The translations under genes were made by a program, and so were the position numbers. Shown here one piece after another: positions 18,217-26,079 of a stretch of 64,000 nt of DNA. The stretch lies in the NCBI RefSeq assembly GCF_014203095.1, contig NZ_JACHIG010000002.1, forward strand, positions 363,695-427,694, in the 5' to 3' direction. The notes below the pieces were generated by a model that did not search any database, was not told the DNA's origin, and worked only from the letters and a program-made list of their open reading frames with translations. Within the stretch, counting starts at the first letter, position 1. Each line of letters starts with the position of its first letter. The DNA comes from Prosthecobacter vanneervenii (GTDB lineage Bacteria > Verrucomicrobiota > Verrucomicrobiia > Verrucomicrobiales > Verrucomicrobiaceae).

Positions 18217-18830
18217 GACAGGTCCAGCTCCAGCTGCGCCACCGGGGCAAAGCTGCGCCGGTGCTCCGGGCAGGGCCCGTGCTGGCGCAGCGCCGCCAGA
18301 TGCCCTGGCGTGGGGTAGCCTTTGTGAATCTCAAAGCCATACTTAGGATACCGCTGCGCCATGGCCACCAGGAGACGATCCCGCGTGACCTTGGCGATGA
18401 TGCTGGCCGCCGCGATGGAGTAGCTGAGGCTGTCCCCCTTCACCAGCGCCAACTGGTACAGCGGGTAGTTCTTCACCGGCTTGCCGTCTATGAGCACCGC
18501 ATTCGGCACCGGCTGCAGCGCCAGCGCCGCACGCCGCATGCCCTCCCACGTGGCCTGTAAAATATTGATGCGGTCGATCTCTGCGGGCTCCACTGTCACA
18601 CAATGCCAGCGGATGCGCGCATCTGCGGTGATCTCTTCATACAAACGCTCGCGTTTTACCTCGCTGAGCTGCTTGGAGTCATTGAGCACGGGGTGGGAAA
18701 AATCCTCCGGCAGCACCACCGCCGCCACACACACCGGCCCGGCCAGCGGCCCGCGCCCAGCCTCATCGACTCCAGCCACCACGCGAAAGCCTTCTGCGCG
18801 CAGTGTGTTTTCATGATCGAGCGTCGGCAT
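18213..18830 (-). CDS. rnhB: Ribonuclease HII
   Basis: A 205-residue type 2 RNase H that removes ribonucleotides from DNA and RNA primers. The catalytic D22-E23 lie in GVDEAGRGPLAGP. Further conserved segments are LNDSKQLSE, LIDGKPV, VKGDSLSYSIAAASIIAKVTRD and HKGYPTPGHLAALRQHGPCPEHRRSF. The length is normal. Translation is coupled to the downstream yraN through a 4-bp overlap. Confidence 0.96.
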   Translation of the reverse strand: MPTLDHENTLRAEGFRVVAGVDEAGRGPLAGPVCVAAVVLPEDFSHPVLNDSKQLSEVKRERLYEEITADARIRWHCVTVEPAEIDRINILQATWEGMRRAALALQPVPNAVLIDGKPVKNYPLYQLALVKGDSLSYSIAAASIIAKVTRDRLLVAMAQRYPKYGFEIHKGYPTPGHLAALRQHGPCPEHRRSFAPVAQLELDLS

Positions 18831-18839
18831 GGCGGGGCG

Positions 18840-19718
18840 CTATTTCACTTCGATCGGCAGCGTCACTTTCTCCGGCACTCCGCTTTCAGGAGCGGCCCAG
18901 CGCAGAACTTCGCGGCTGGGCTTGGCCGGATCGTCTGGCACGAGATACACCCGGATCTGCAGCACCGGCTTCTCACCTTCAGGGCGGGGCACCGGCTTGA
19001 TGAAGAGCGTCACCTCATTGCGGCCTTTGACCAGACCTCCGATGAGGATCTGCTGGTTGAGCCCGTCCTGCACAGGCTCGTAGCTGCTGCCATTGGCACT
19101 GAGGGTCGTCTGGTAACCAAAGCTCTCCAGCTTGTAGCCTGCCTTGAAGTCCGGCACACGGCACAGCGGCGGAGTAGGAGGCATCTTCCCCGGCGGAGTG
19201 AATTCTGCTGAGTCCAAAAACTCCGGCCGCGTTCCATCTTGCAGCGCTTTTAGCACCTCAGGCGGGGCCTTGTCCATGCGGGAGACGCGGTTGCTGTCGT
19301 ACTTCCACACCCCGTTTTCACGGGCAAATTTCAGCTTCAGCAGGTTGTCACGCACCAGCTCCTTGCCCTGCCCCATGTCGATCTTTCCATAATAGACCAG
19401 ATGCGCAGTCTCCCCCACCGCCTGGGCTTCCAGCAGGCGCAGCCCTGTGAGCAGGGGTGGCACGACGGGAGAATCAAAGACGGCATCAGGAAAGGGCTGC
19501 CGCTCGCTCACCACCTGGTTGCGGATCACGGTCTGGCGGTAGCGGCTGATGCTCCCTGCCCAGGCCAGGGCATCCTGCCGCAGCATGGCATCCCTCCATT
19601 TGAGGTAGGCTTTCTCCAGCGTGTCTCTCAGCTCCACGTCATCCCCCTGGGCATGAGCAGGAGCAAGGCAGGTCTGTAACAGGCTGATTCCAAGGAAGAA
19701 CAGAAAAATCTGGCGCAT
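18840..19718 (-). CDS. Secreted hypothetical protein
   Basis: A 292-residue protein without a recognised domain. The start at 19718 gives a clear signal peptide, MRQIFLFFLGISLLQTCL, ending AHA-Q. The longer reading frame from 19865 runs through AT-rich intergenic DNA and is rejected. Residues about 25-150 look like an SnoaL/NTF2-like alpha-beta unit (KAYLKWRDAMLRQDALAWAGSISRYRQ), which is an impression only. The C-terminal half is beta-rich with NGSSYEPVQDGLNQQILIGG. It lies 9 bp upstream of rnhB in the same direction on the opposite side, so it could share no transcript start with it; transcription order on the minus strand is this gene then rnhB then yraN. Confidence 0.6.
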   Translation of the reverse strand: MRQIFLFFLGISLLQTCLAPAHAQGDDVELRDTLEKAYLKWRDAMLRQDALAWAGSISRYRQTVIRNQVVSERQPFPDAVFDSPVVPPLLTGLRLLEAQAVGETAHLVYYGKIDMGQGKELVRDNLLKLKFARENGVWKYDSNRVSRMDKAPPEVLKALQDGTRPEFLDSAEFTPPGKMPPTPPLCRVPDFKAGYKLESFGYQTTLSANGSSYEPVQDGLNQQILIGGLVKGRNEVTLFIKPVPRPEGEKPVLQIRVYLVPDDPAKPSREVLRWAAPESGVPEKVTLPIEVK

Positions 19719-19889
19719 GAAAGAGGTCGGCTGGCTGCCACGAACAAGACGTGGATTCATGCAAAAACAATCAGCCATCGTCATTTTATGATTAGCATAC
19801 CGAGAATTTGCTGTGATATTTTTAATCCAGAGTAAAACCATTTGCTGATTTGGTGATTCTGGCAAACGTCAACGTCTTACCCCCAACAC

Positions 19890-20762
19890 ATGGAGTCTCA
19901 CAGCGAAGGTCACCCACGCACACCCCCGATTGATCGCAATCGGGAGTTGCTGAAGACCGCCCGGGAAGAAATCTACAAAACCGTAGGCGGTGTGAATCTC
20001 TCCGCCTACATTTGGGAACCCGAGATGGACAAGGCTCCCTCCTACCCCAAGTCGGTGGCGGCTTTCTTTTTCAGCAGCGGCTGGGACAACGGCCAGGTGG
20101 CGCAGTTTGCCCCTCATTGCGTGTATTTTGCCTCCCGTGGCATGACCACGATCTGCTTTGACTACCGTGTGAGCACCCGCCACGGCACCGGCCCGGTGGA
20201 AGCCATGGCCGATGCGCGCTCCGCCATCCGCTGGATCCGCATGAATGCGGTGGAGCTGGGCATCAATCCCGGCAAGATCGTCGGTGTGGGCGGCTCTGGT
20301 GGCGGCCACGCCATCGCCTCCTCCGCCATTCTCAGCGGCTTTGACGATCCCTCCGATGCACTCGACTGCAGCCCGGCTCCGAACGCCATCGTGCTGTTCA
20401 ATCCGGTGATGGACACCTACTCCAAGTACGCCTTTGGCCGCGACCGCTGGCCGGACCAGGCCACCTGCAAGGCCGCCGACCTCATCCGTGCCATCCGCCC
20501 CGGCCTGCCGCCCATGCTCATCATGCACGGCACCGGAGACCGCGTGGTGCCCTTTGACGGCTCCTATCAGTTTGCCCGCAAGTCGAGCAAGAAGAAGAAC
20601 CTCTGCCGCCTGATCGAGTTCGAAGGCCAGGGCCACGGCTTCTTTAATTTCAATCTCTCCTTTGAGATGTACGAGGCCACCCTCATGGCCATGGACGAGC
20701 TCTTTGTCGAGCTCGGCTTCCTGGAGCCGGACCCCGAAGCGGGCCTCGGCAAGGTGGACTAA
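19890..20762 (+). CDS. Alpha/beta hydrolase, HSL/acetyl-esterase type
   Basis: A 290-residue alpha/beta hydrolase. The nucleophile motif GGSGGGH places the catalytic serine at S136. The acid is the Asp in MHGTGDRVVP and the base the His in GQGHGFFNF. The fold start FFFSSGWDNGQVAQFAPHCVYFASRG carries an oxyanion-type SSGW in place of the classic HGGG. Family members hydrolyse short acyl or xylan-acetyl esters. No signal peptide is seen, so it is probably cytosolic. It is divergent from the preceding secreted hypothetical gene, with a 171-bp AT-rich gap, and is followed by a small GC stem. Confidence 0.83.
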   Translation: MESHSEGHPRTPPIDRNRELLKTAREEIYKTVGGVNLSAYIWEPEMDKAPSYPKSVAAFFFSSGWDNGQVAQFAPHCVYFASRGMTTICFDYRVSTRHGTGPVEAMADARSAIRWIRMNAVELGINPGKIVGVGGSGGGHAIASSAILSGFDDPSDALDCSPAPNAIVLFNPVMDTYSKYAFGRDRWPDQATCKAADLIRAIRPGLPPMLIMHGTGDRVVPFDGSYQFARKSSKKKNLCRLIEFEGQGHGFFNFNLSFEMYEATLMAMDELFVELGFLEPDPEAGLGKVD

Positions 20763-20764
20763 GC

Positions 20765-20780
20765 CCGCCACAGGCGGGAA
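20765..20780 (+). terminator. Small GC stem after hydrolase gene
   Basis: CCCGCC, loop ACA and GGCGGG directly after the stop codon form a 6-bp stem without a T-run. It is a weak terminator candidate. Confidence 0.3.
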
Positions 20781-20918
20781 TGCCCCAATCCCAAATTCCC
20801 ATGACGAATTTCTGCTGCAGCGCCGTTTCGTCATACGGTTCTGCGCGTATTCATTCGCCGCACTGAGTTTCCACGTTCGTCCGCTTCTTTCCCCAACCCC
20901 ACAGCCAGCCGCACTCCC

Positions 20919-23729
20919 ATGCTACGCTCCCTCCTTCTCGCAGCCGTCGTCGCCTCCACCGCGCATGCCGCCACCTGGCCTCAGGACACCAGCGATCTCA
21001 AGGCCGACCCCAAGGCCCAGTTTGGTCAGCTGGAAAACGGTCTGCGCTACGTCATCCTGCCGCACGATGAGCCCCCCGGCCGCGCCAGCATCCGCCTCTA
21101 CATGGATGTGGGCTCGCTCATGGAGGAAAACGACCAGCAGGGCATGGCGCACTACCTGGAGCACATGGCCTTCAATGGCTCCCGCCACTTCAAAGGCGGG
21201 GAGATGGTGGAGTACTTCCAGCGCCTGGGCATGGGCTTTGGTGCCGACACGAATGCGCATACCTCCTTCAAGGAAACCGTGTACATGCTGGAGCTGCCCA
21301 AGGTGGAGCCCAAGTACATCGCCGAAGGCCTCCAGCTCTTCCGTGACGACCTCGACGGCATGCTGCTCAATGAGGCCGAGATCGACAAGGAGCGCGGCAT
21401 CATCCTCAGCGAAAAGCTCAGCCGCGACTCCATCGAGTACCGCACCATGATGGCGGGCTACAAGTTTGCCATGCCCGAGTCCATCCTGCCGGACCGCATG
21501 CCCATCGGCACCGAGGAGATGATCAAGACGATGAAGCGTCCGCGATTTGCCGAATTCTACGAGAAGTACTACACCCCCAAGCGCGCCACCATCGTGGCCG
21601 TGGGCGATTTCAAAGACACCGCCGCTGTGAAGGCGGAGATCGAGAAGCAGTTTGCCGACGCCAAGCCCAAGCACGGCGATGCTGAAGACCCCAATCTCGG
21701 CAAGGTGACCTCCGGCTACGGCACCATCGCCAAGCTGCACACCGAGATGCAGGCCGAGGCCCTGACCATCTCCGTGGAGATCCCCCGCGCCGCCAAGAAC
21801 AAGCCCGACAGCGCCGCCACCCGCCGCGAGAAAACCATCCGCGACCTGGCGGACATGATGATCAACCAGCGCCTCTCCAAGCTGGCCAAGGCCGAAGGCG
21901 CACCCTTCCTGGGCGCGGAGAGCTACAGCTACGAGTATCTCGAATTTGTCAGCGTGAACGGCATCCAGGCCCAGTGCGACCCCAAGAACTGGAAGGCCAC
22001 GCTAACTCTGCTGGAAACAGAGCTGCGCCGTGCCATCGAGCATGGCTTTACCGATGCCGAATTTGAAGAAGCCAAGGCCACCGTGCTCAAAGGGGCCAAG
22101 CTGCGCGCCGACCAGGCCGAAAGCCGCAAGTCCCGCGATCTGGCCAGCGGCATCGTCAGCATCCTGGCTGGCAAGAAGGTCTTCACCCACCCCGCAGACG
22201 ATCTGGCCCGTGTATCCACCGTGCTGGCCAGCCTGAAGAAGGAAGACAGCCACGCCGCGCTCGTGGAAGACTGGAAGGGCGATGACGTGCAGCTCTTCCT
22301 CGGCGGTAATCTGAAGCTGGAAGGCGATGCCAACAAACAGATCATCGACACCTTCAAGGCCAGCCGCGCCAAGCCCGTGGCCGCTCCCGCCAAGGAGGAA
22401 ACCGCCGCCTTTGCCTACACCGAGTTTGGTCCTGCGGGCAAGGTGGCCAGCCGCTCCGAGGCCAAGGATCTGGAGATCGTCCAGGCCGTGTTTGAAAACA
22501 ACGTGCGCTTCAACTTCAAGCACACTGAATTCGAAAAAGGCACCATCCGCGTGCTGATCAACTTCGGCGGTGGCAAGCTCAGCACTCCTGCAGACAAGCC
22601 GGGCATCATCCCCTTTGCGCAGAGCACCTTCCAGCTCGGCGGCCTGGAAAAGCATGGCGTGGACGACATCCGCCGCATCTTTGCCAGCCGCACCGTGGGC
22701 AGCGATTTCTCCATCGGCGACGAGGCCTTTGTGCTCAGCGGCCGCACCACCCCGGCAGATCTGGAGGCGCAGCTCCAGCTGCTCACCGCCTACCTCGTGG
22801 CCCCCGGCTACCGCGAGGAGGCCGCACGCCAGTTTGAGAAAAATCTGGAACCCATGTACACCCAGCTGCAGCACACCGCAGAAGGTGTCATGAATGGCGA
22901 GGTCGTCTCCTTCATCCACTCCGGCGACGCACGCTGGGGCTTCCCCAAGATCGAAGTGCTGCGCCAGCGCACCCTGGCCGAGCTGAAGGCCTGGCTCACC
23001 CCTGCCCTGACCCAGGACTACCTGGAGGTGACCGTGCTCGGAGATGTGGACGAAGATGCTGCGATCAAGGCCGTGGCCAAGACCCTCGGTGCCCTGCCCA
23101 AACGTGCTGAAAAGAAGCCCGACTACACCAAGGAGCGTGCCGTGGCCTTCCCCAAGCCCGAGGCCAGCAAGACCTTCCCCTTTGACACCGAAATCCCCAA
23201 GGCCATCGCCACCGTGTACTGGCCCACCACGGACATGACGGACATCAAGCGCGCCCGCCGCCTCACGCTGCTGGGCTCCATCCTGGATGACCGCCTGCGC
23301 ATCAAGGTGCGCGAAGAGCTGGGAGACACCTACAGCCCCGCCTGCTACCACGTGGCCAATGACAGCTTCACCGGCTACGGCTACATGACGACGATGATCG
23401 AGTGCAAGCCCGAGCTGGCCGACTCCCTGACCAAGCTCGTCATCGAGATCGGCGACAAGCTGGCCGCAGGCCCTGTGACCGACGACGAATTTGACCGCGC
23501 CATGAAGCCCATGGTGGCTCAGCTGGAGCAGATGCGCCGCGACAACCGCTACTGGTCCATGAACGTGCTCCGCTGCTCCCAGGAGCACCCCGAGCGCCTC
23601 GACTGGGCCCGCAGCTTCATCACCGACTTCTCCGGCATCAAGAAAGACGAGATCGAAGCCCTGGCCAAAGAATACCTCGGAGCCAAACGCGCCGTGAGCG
23701 CCGGCATCATCCCCACCGAGAAGAAGTAA
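20919..23729 (+). CDS. Secreted M16 family zinc metallopeptidase
   Basis: A 936-residue insulinase-type (M16) peptidase with a signal peptide, MLRSLLLAAVVASTAHA. The inverted zinc motif HYLEH lies at residues 78-82, and the distal zinc ligand Glu is expected in the segment following (about residues 150-165, LNEAEIDKERGIILSEKL). The protein has the two-halves layout of M16B/M16C: the second half includes FNFKHTEFEKGTIRVLINFGGG and EELGDTYSP, the latter matching the family's R/Y substrate-tail motif region. The substrate is probably peptides in the periplasm. Downstream lies a 1.3 kb repeat-rich gap. Confidence 0.92.
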   Translation: MLRSLLLAAVVASTAHAATWPQDTSDLKADPKAQFGQLENGLRYVILPHDEPPGRASIRLYMDVGSLMEENDQQGMAHYLEHMAFNGSRHFKGGEMVEYFQRLGMGFGADTNAHTSFKETVYMLELPKVEPKYIAEGLQLFRDDLDGMLLNEAEIDKERGIILSEKLSRDSIEYRTMMAGYKFAMPESILPDRMPIGTEEMIKTMKRPRFAEFYEKYYTPKRATIVAVGDFKDTAAVKAEIEKQFADAKPKHGDAEDPNLGKVTSGYGTIAKLHTEMQAEALTISVEIPRAAKNKPDSAATRREKTIRDLADMMINQRLSKLAKAEGAPFLGAESYSYEYLEFVSVNGIQAQCDPKNWKATLTLLETELRRAIEHGFTDAEFEEAKATVLKGAKLRADQAESRKSRDLASGIVSILAGKKVFTHPADDLARVSTVLASLKKEDSHAALVEDWKGDDVQLFLGGNLKLEGDANKQIIDTFKASRAKPVAAPAKEETAAFAYTEFGPAGKVASRSEAKDLEIVQAVFENNVRFNFKHTEFEKGTIRVLINFGGGKLSTPADKPGIIPFAQSTFQLGGLEKHGVDDIRRIFASRTVGSDFSIGDEAFVLSGRTTPADLEAQLQLLTAYLVAPGYREEAARQFEKNLEPMYTQLQHTAEGVMNGEVVSFIHSGDARWGFPKIEVLRQRTLAELKAWLTPALTQDYLEVTVLGDVDEDAAIKAVAKTLGALPKRAEKKPDYTKERAVAFPKPEASKTFPFDTEIPKAIATVYWPTTDMTDIKRARRLTLLGSILDDRLRIKVREELGDTYSPACYHVANDSFTGYGYMTTMIECKPELADSLTKLVIEIGDKLAAGPVTDDEFDRAMKPMVAQLEQMRRDNRYWSMNVLRCSQEHPERLDWARSFITDFSGIKKDEIEALAKEYLGAKRAVSAGIIPTEKK

Positions 23730-23733
23730 CGCC

Positions 23734-23766
23734 CAAGGTGCCGGGGTCTCCGGACTCCGGGGTTGG
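23734..23766. repeat. Dispersed palindrome, copy 3, half (GGTCTCC family)
   Basis: CAAGGTGCCGGGGTCTCC is identical to the reverse complement of the right arm of the copy at 6037-6097. The second arm is degraded (GGACTCCGGGGTTGG). It lies 5 bp after the M16 peptidase stop codon. Confidence 0.7.
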
Positions 23767-23845
23767 AACTCTGAAGCAGCAGGGCAGCCGCATCGGCTGC
23801 GGGTGGTGTGCGCCCGGCCATGCCCCTGCCCTTTTCTGGAGAAAG

Positions 23846-24230
23846 TTCCGCAAATTCCCCAAATTCCTCGGGGGGGTGTACACACAGCAGCGCGGGCAGG
23901 GCGGCTGGTCCCCCAGCCGCCGCTGCCCAGCGTGTGATCAATGCCCTGGTAGGAGATGCCAGCGTGGTTTGCCAAGAGAGAAACTTCCGCAATTTCCCCA
24001 AATTCCTCGGGGGGGATATGCACGCAGGAGCGCGGGCAGGGCTTGCTCGTGGGCAGACTTCCCCCGTTTCCACGGGAGGGGGGTACACGCAGCAGCGCGG
24101 GTAGGGCGGCTGGTCCTCCAGCCGCCGCTGCCCTGCGCGTGATCAATGCCCTGCCAGGAAATACCAGCGTGGTTTGCCAAGAGAGAAACTTCCGCAAATT
24201 CCCCAAATTCCTCGGGGGGGTATGCACGCT
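23846..24230 (+). repeat. Composite repeat array, direct orientation
   Basis: Two alternating modules. Module 1 is TTCCGCAAATTCCCCAAATT followed by CCTCGGGGGGGT and starts at 23846, 23985 and 24190. Module 2 (about 97 bp, 23887-23984 and 24091-24189) contains a strong hairpin: GGGCAG-GGCGGCTGG, loop TCCC, CCAGCCGCC-G-CTGCCC (23894-23928), then a conserved GATCAATGCCCTG and CCAGCGTGGTTTGCCAAGAG. A divergent spacer with a partial module lies at 24026-24090. No protein-coding frame is convincing here. Inverted copies lie at 24789-24975. Confidence 0.85.
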
Positions 24231-24324
24231 AAGGCAAGCTCAGGCGCTGCTCGCTGAGGCTCATCCTCTTTACACATCTGGCAGACTCTTGGCTCATTGC
24301 CTGTGGGTGGCGAATACCGCCATA

Positions 24325-24350
24325 GTGCCGCACAGTCCTCTGTGCGGCAC
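24325..24350. repeat. Perfect hairpin, member of an inverted pair
   Basis: GTGCCGCACAG, loop TCCT, CTGTGCGGCAC: an 11-bp perfect stem. The core CCGCACAG..CTGTGCGG recurs in reverse orientation (loop AGGA) at 24475-24494, which gives a REP/BIME-like pair 125 bp apart. Confidence 0.75.
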
Positions 24351-24474
24351 GCAAGCTCCCCTGAGCTGCTAATCACGATCTCCCTGCGAAGGAACCCAAA
24401 GCCCAATCTCCGGCTGCGCTTTGCAGAACGCGCGCGAAGGATCTGGAAGAACAGAGCACAATGGGCAGCACGAA

Positions 24475-24494
24475 CCGCACAGAGGACTGTGCGG
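24475..24494. repeat. Perfect hairpin, inverted partner
   Basis: CCGCACAG, loop AGGA, CTGTGCGG is the exact reverse complement of the core of the hairpin at 24325-24350. The 124 bp between them hold no convincing gene. Confidence 0.75.
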
Positions 24495-24788
24495 ACCACC
24501 ATGCTGCCGCCCTCGCCATGCCAGAGGCGTTTAGAGTCATCCTGTTGTTTAGCCTACTCCACGCAAAGGAAACACCCCACACCTGGCAAACCCTTACGAC
24601 TGTCTTGGCTGCCAGGTGCAAACCACATGCCTGAAATGCAGCGACAGCGCACCGTGTGGCAGAATGGAGTGCCACTCCGCCCAAGACAACAATCTGCGGC
24701 ACTAACATGAAATACCAGTCTGTATGGTCATCTTACAGCCAACGAGAAGAAAGAACCCGCTCCGGCACATCCGCCATGGCCCGCCGCG

Positions 24789-24975
24789 TGCGCATACCCC
24801 CCCGAGGAATTTGGGGAATTTGCGGAAGTTTCTCCGCTGGCAGCCTCTGCTGGCATCTCGTCCCAGGGCATTCATCACACGCTGGGCAGCGGCGGCTGGA
24901 GGACCAGCCGCCCTACCCGTGCTGCTGCGTGTATACCCCCCGCTGAAATTGCTGAATTTGCGGACGTTTCCCCTC
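24789..24975 (-). repeat. Composite repeat, inverted copy
   Basis: The same modules as at 23846-24230 in reverse orientation: module 1 (24789-24833), module 2 with its hairpin (24834-24930) and a diverged module 1 (24928-24975). With the direct array it brackets about 560 bp. The rest of 23730-25036 contains only short, compositionally poor reading frames that I do not accept as genes. Confidence 0.82.
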
Positions 24976-25036
24976 AGGCCTCGGTGCCCTGCGTGGAGTT
25001 GGGCATGTGAGATCCAGCCCATCCCCTCCTGCCCGC

Positions 25037-25666
25037 TCAGCCCACCGGCAGCCGTTCCTTCAGCCGCCGCACCTCGTCCGCCACATCCGCCGCCTGCAGG
25101 AAGGCAGATACCACCACCACCCGCCGCGCCCCGGCGGAGATCACCTCGTCCAGCCGTCCCGCATTTACCCCGCCGATGCAGAAGATGGGCAGCTGCACCA
25201 GCCGGTGCACCTCAGTGATGTCCTGCAGGCCGATGGGCACGTAGTCCGGCTTTGTCCCCGTGGCATACAGCGGGCCAAAGCCGATGTAGTCCGCCCCCTC
25301 TGCCTGCGCGGCCACGGCCTGCGCCAGGCTGTGGGTGGACTTGCCCACAAAGCACTCCGGCCCCACCACCGCGCGCGCCCTGGCCACGGCATCGTCATCC
25401 TGCCCCACATGCACGCCCTCGCTGCCCACGACGGCGGCGATTTCCAGGTGGTCATTGATCACCAGCGGCACGCCGTGCTCCCGCGTCACCGGCAGCATCT
25501 GCCGCGCCAGCCGCTCGATCTCCGGCGCTCCCAGCTTCTTGGCACGCAGCTGCAGCACATCCACCCCTCCGGCACAAAGCTGCGCCGTCATGGAGACGAC
25601 GTTTTCAGCCGTCACATAACCGAGGTCAACAATGCCGTAGAGCCGTGCGTCTTGAATGCGTTTCAT
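25037..25666 (-). CDS. thiE: Thiamine-phosphate synthase
   Basis: A 209-residue TIM-barrel enzyme joining HMP-PP and thiazole phosphate to give thiamine monophosphate. The start at 25666 (MKRIQDARLYGIVD) matches family length; an in-frame ATG at 25681 and an upstream extension exist. Conserved segments are VDVLQLRAKK, LVINDHLEIA, GVHVGQDD, GKSTHSLAQA, ADYIGFGPLYATGTK and PIFCIGGVNAGRLDEVISAGARRVVVVSA. It is divergent from the riboswitch-TonB receptor unit. No thiamine riboswitch was recognised before it. Confidence 0.93.
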   Translation of the reverse strand: MKRIQDARLYGIVDLGYVTAENVVSMTAQLCAGGVDVLQLRAKKLGAPEIERLARQMLPVTREHGVPLVINDHLEIAAVVGSEGVHVGQDDDAVARARAVVGPECFVGKSTHSLAQAVAAQAEGADYIGFGPLYATGTKPDYVPIGLQDITEVHRLVQLPIFCIGGVNAGRLDEVISAGARRVVVVSAFLQAADVADEVRRLKERLPVG

Positions 25667-25792
25667 GGAGGCGCTTTGCATGCGCAGAGATGAGCCGGTG
25701 TGCAAGGCGGACTTTCCAGTTGCCTCACATCCGCCAGCGGCCTATGGACGACCATGGCGGAGTCATTCCTCAGAATGCGCTCCGTTTTCTTT

Positions 25793-26010
25793 ATCTGCAG
25801 GGTGCGAGTGCACCAGGCAGCCGTTCGCAGATGCAGGGAAGGCCGTGAGAACCGGCCACAGTGGCGCTGCGGTATCGGGTCACAGACCTCCATTCATGCC
25901 CCTCAGGCATGGAGCAAAGCCAATCGGGGAGCAATCCCTTGGTGAAGGCGGAGGCGAGGCGCGGTGGATCACTCCACCGCACAAACCCGGAGTCCGAACA
26001 TCTCGCTGCG
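25793..26010 (+). promoter_or_regulatory. Cobalamin riboswitch
   Basis: The leader of the TonB receptor gene carries the adenosylcobalamin-riboswitch signature: GGGAAGGCCGTGAGAACCGG (from 25836), then CCACAGTGGCGCTGCGGTA and CGGG, several variable stems (including GCGGTGGA..TCCACCGC), and the 3' box ACCCGGAGTCCGAA (about 25985-25998). An ATCTGC/GCAGAT stem (25793-25798 and 25829-25834) closes the 5' side. It fills most of the 413-bp gap between thiE and the receptor start. Confidence 0.85.
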
Positions 26011-26017
26011 AACAAGC

Positions 26018-26050
26018 ACATCCGTCACGCCTCATGGCGCAGACGGATGT
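26018..26050 (+). promoter_or_regulatory. Riboswitch expression-platform hairpin
   Basis: ACATCCGTC (26018-26026) pairs perfectly with GACGGATGT (26042-26050) and is followed by TTTC, 30 bp before the receptor ATG. It lies just after the cobalamin aptamer and could act as terminator or start-site sequestering element. The T-run is short. Confidence 0.5.
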
Positions 26051-26079
26051 TTCATCGAACCAATGAACAAACCTACGAC

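Noticed and set aside
22002..24227. Minus-strand open frame of 741 codons
   Set aside because: It overlaps the M16 peptidase in antisense and continues into the repeat field. The product has no recognisable domain and repeats sequence of the modules.
24297..24710. Possible 137-residue gene in the repeat field
   Set aside because: It crosses both hairpins of the REP-like pair and its composition is not protein-like.
23846..24975. CRISPR array
   Set aside because: Repeats are of unequal spacing, too long, partly inverted and with conserved inter-repeat modules; there are no cas genes.
25645..26066. Small open frames upstream of the TonB receptor
   Set aside because: They overlap the cobalamin riboswitch and its hairpin and lack any domain.
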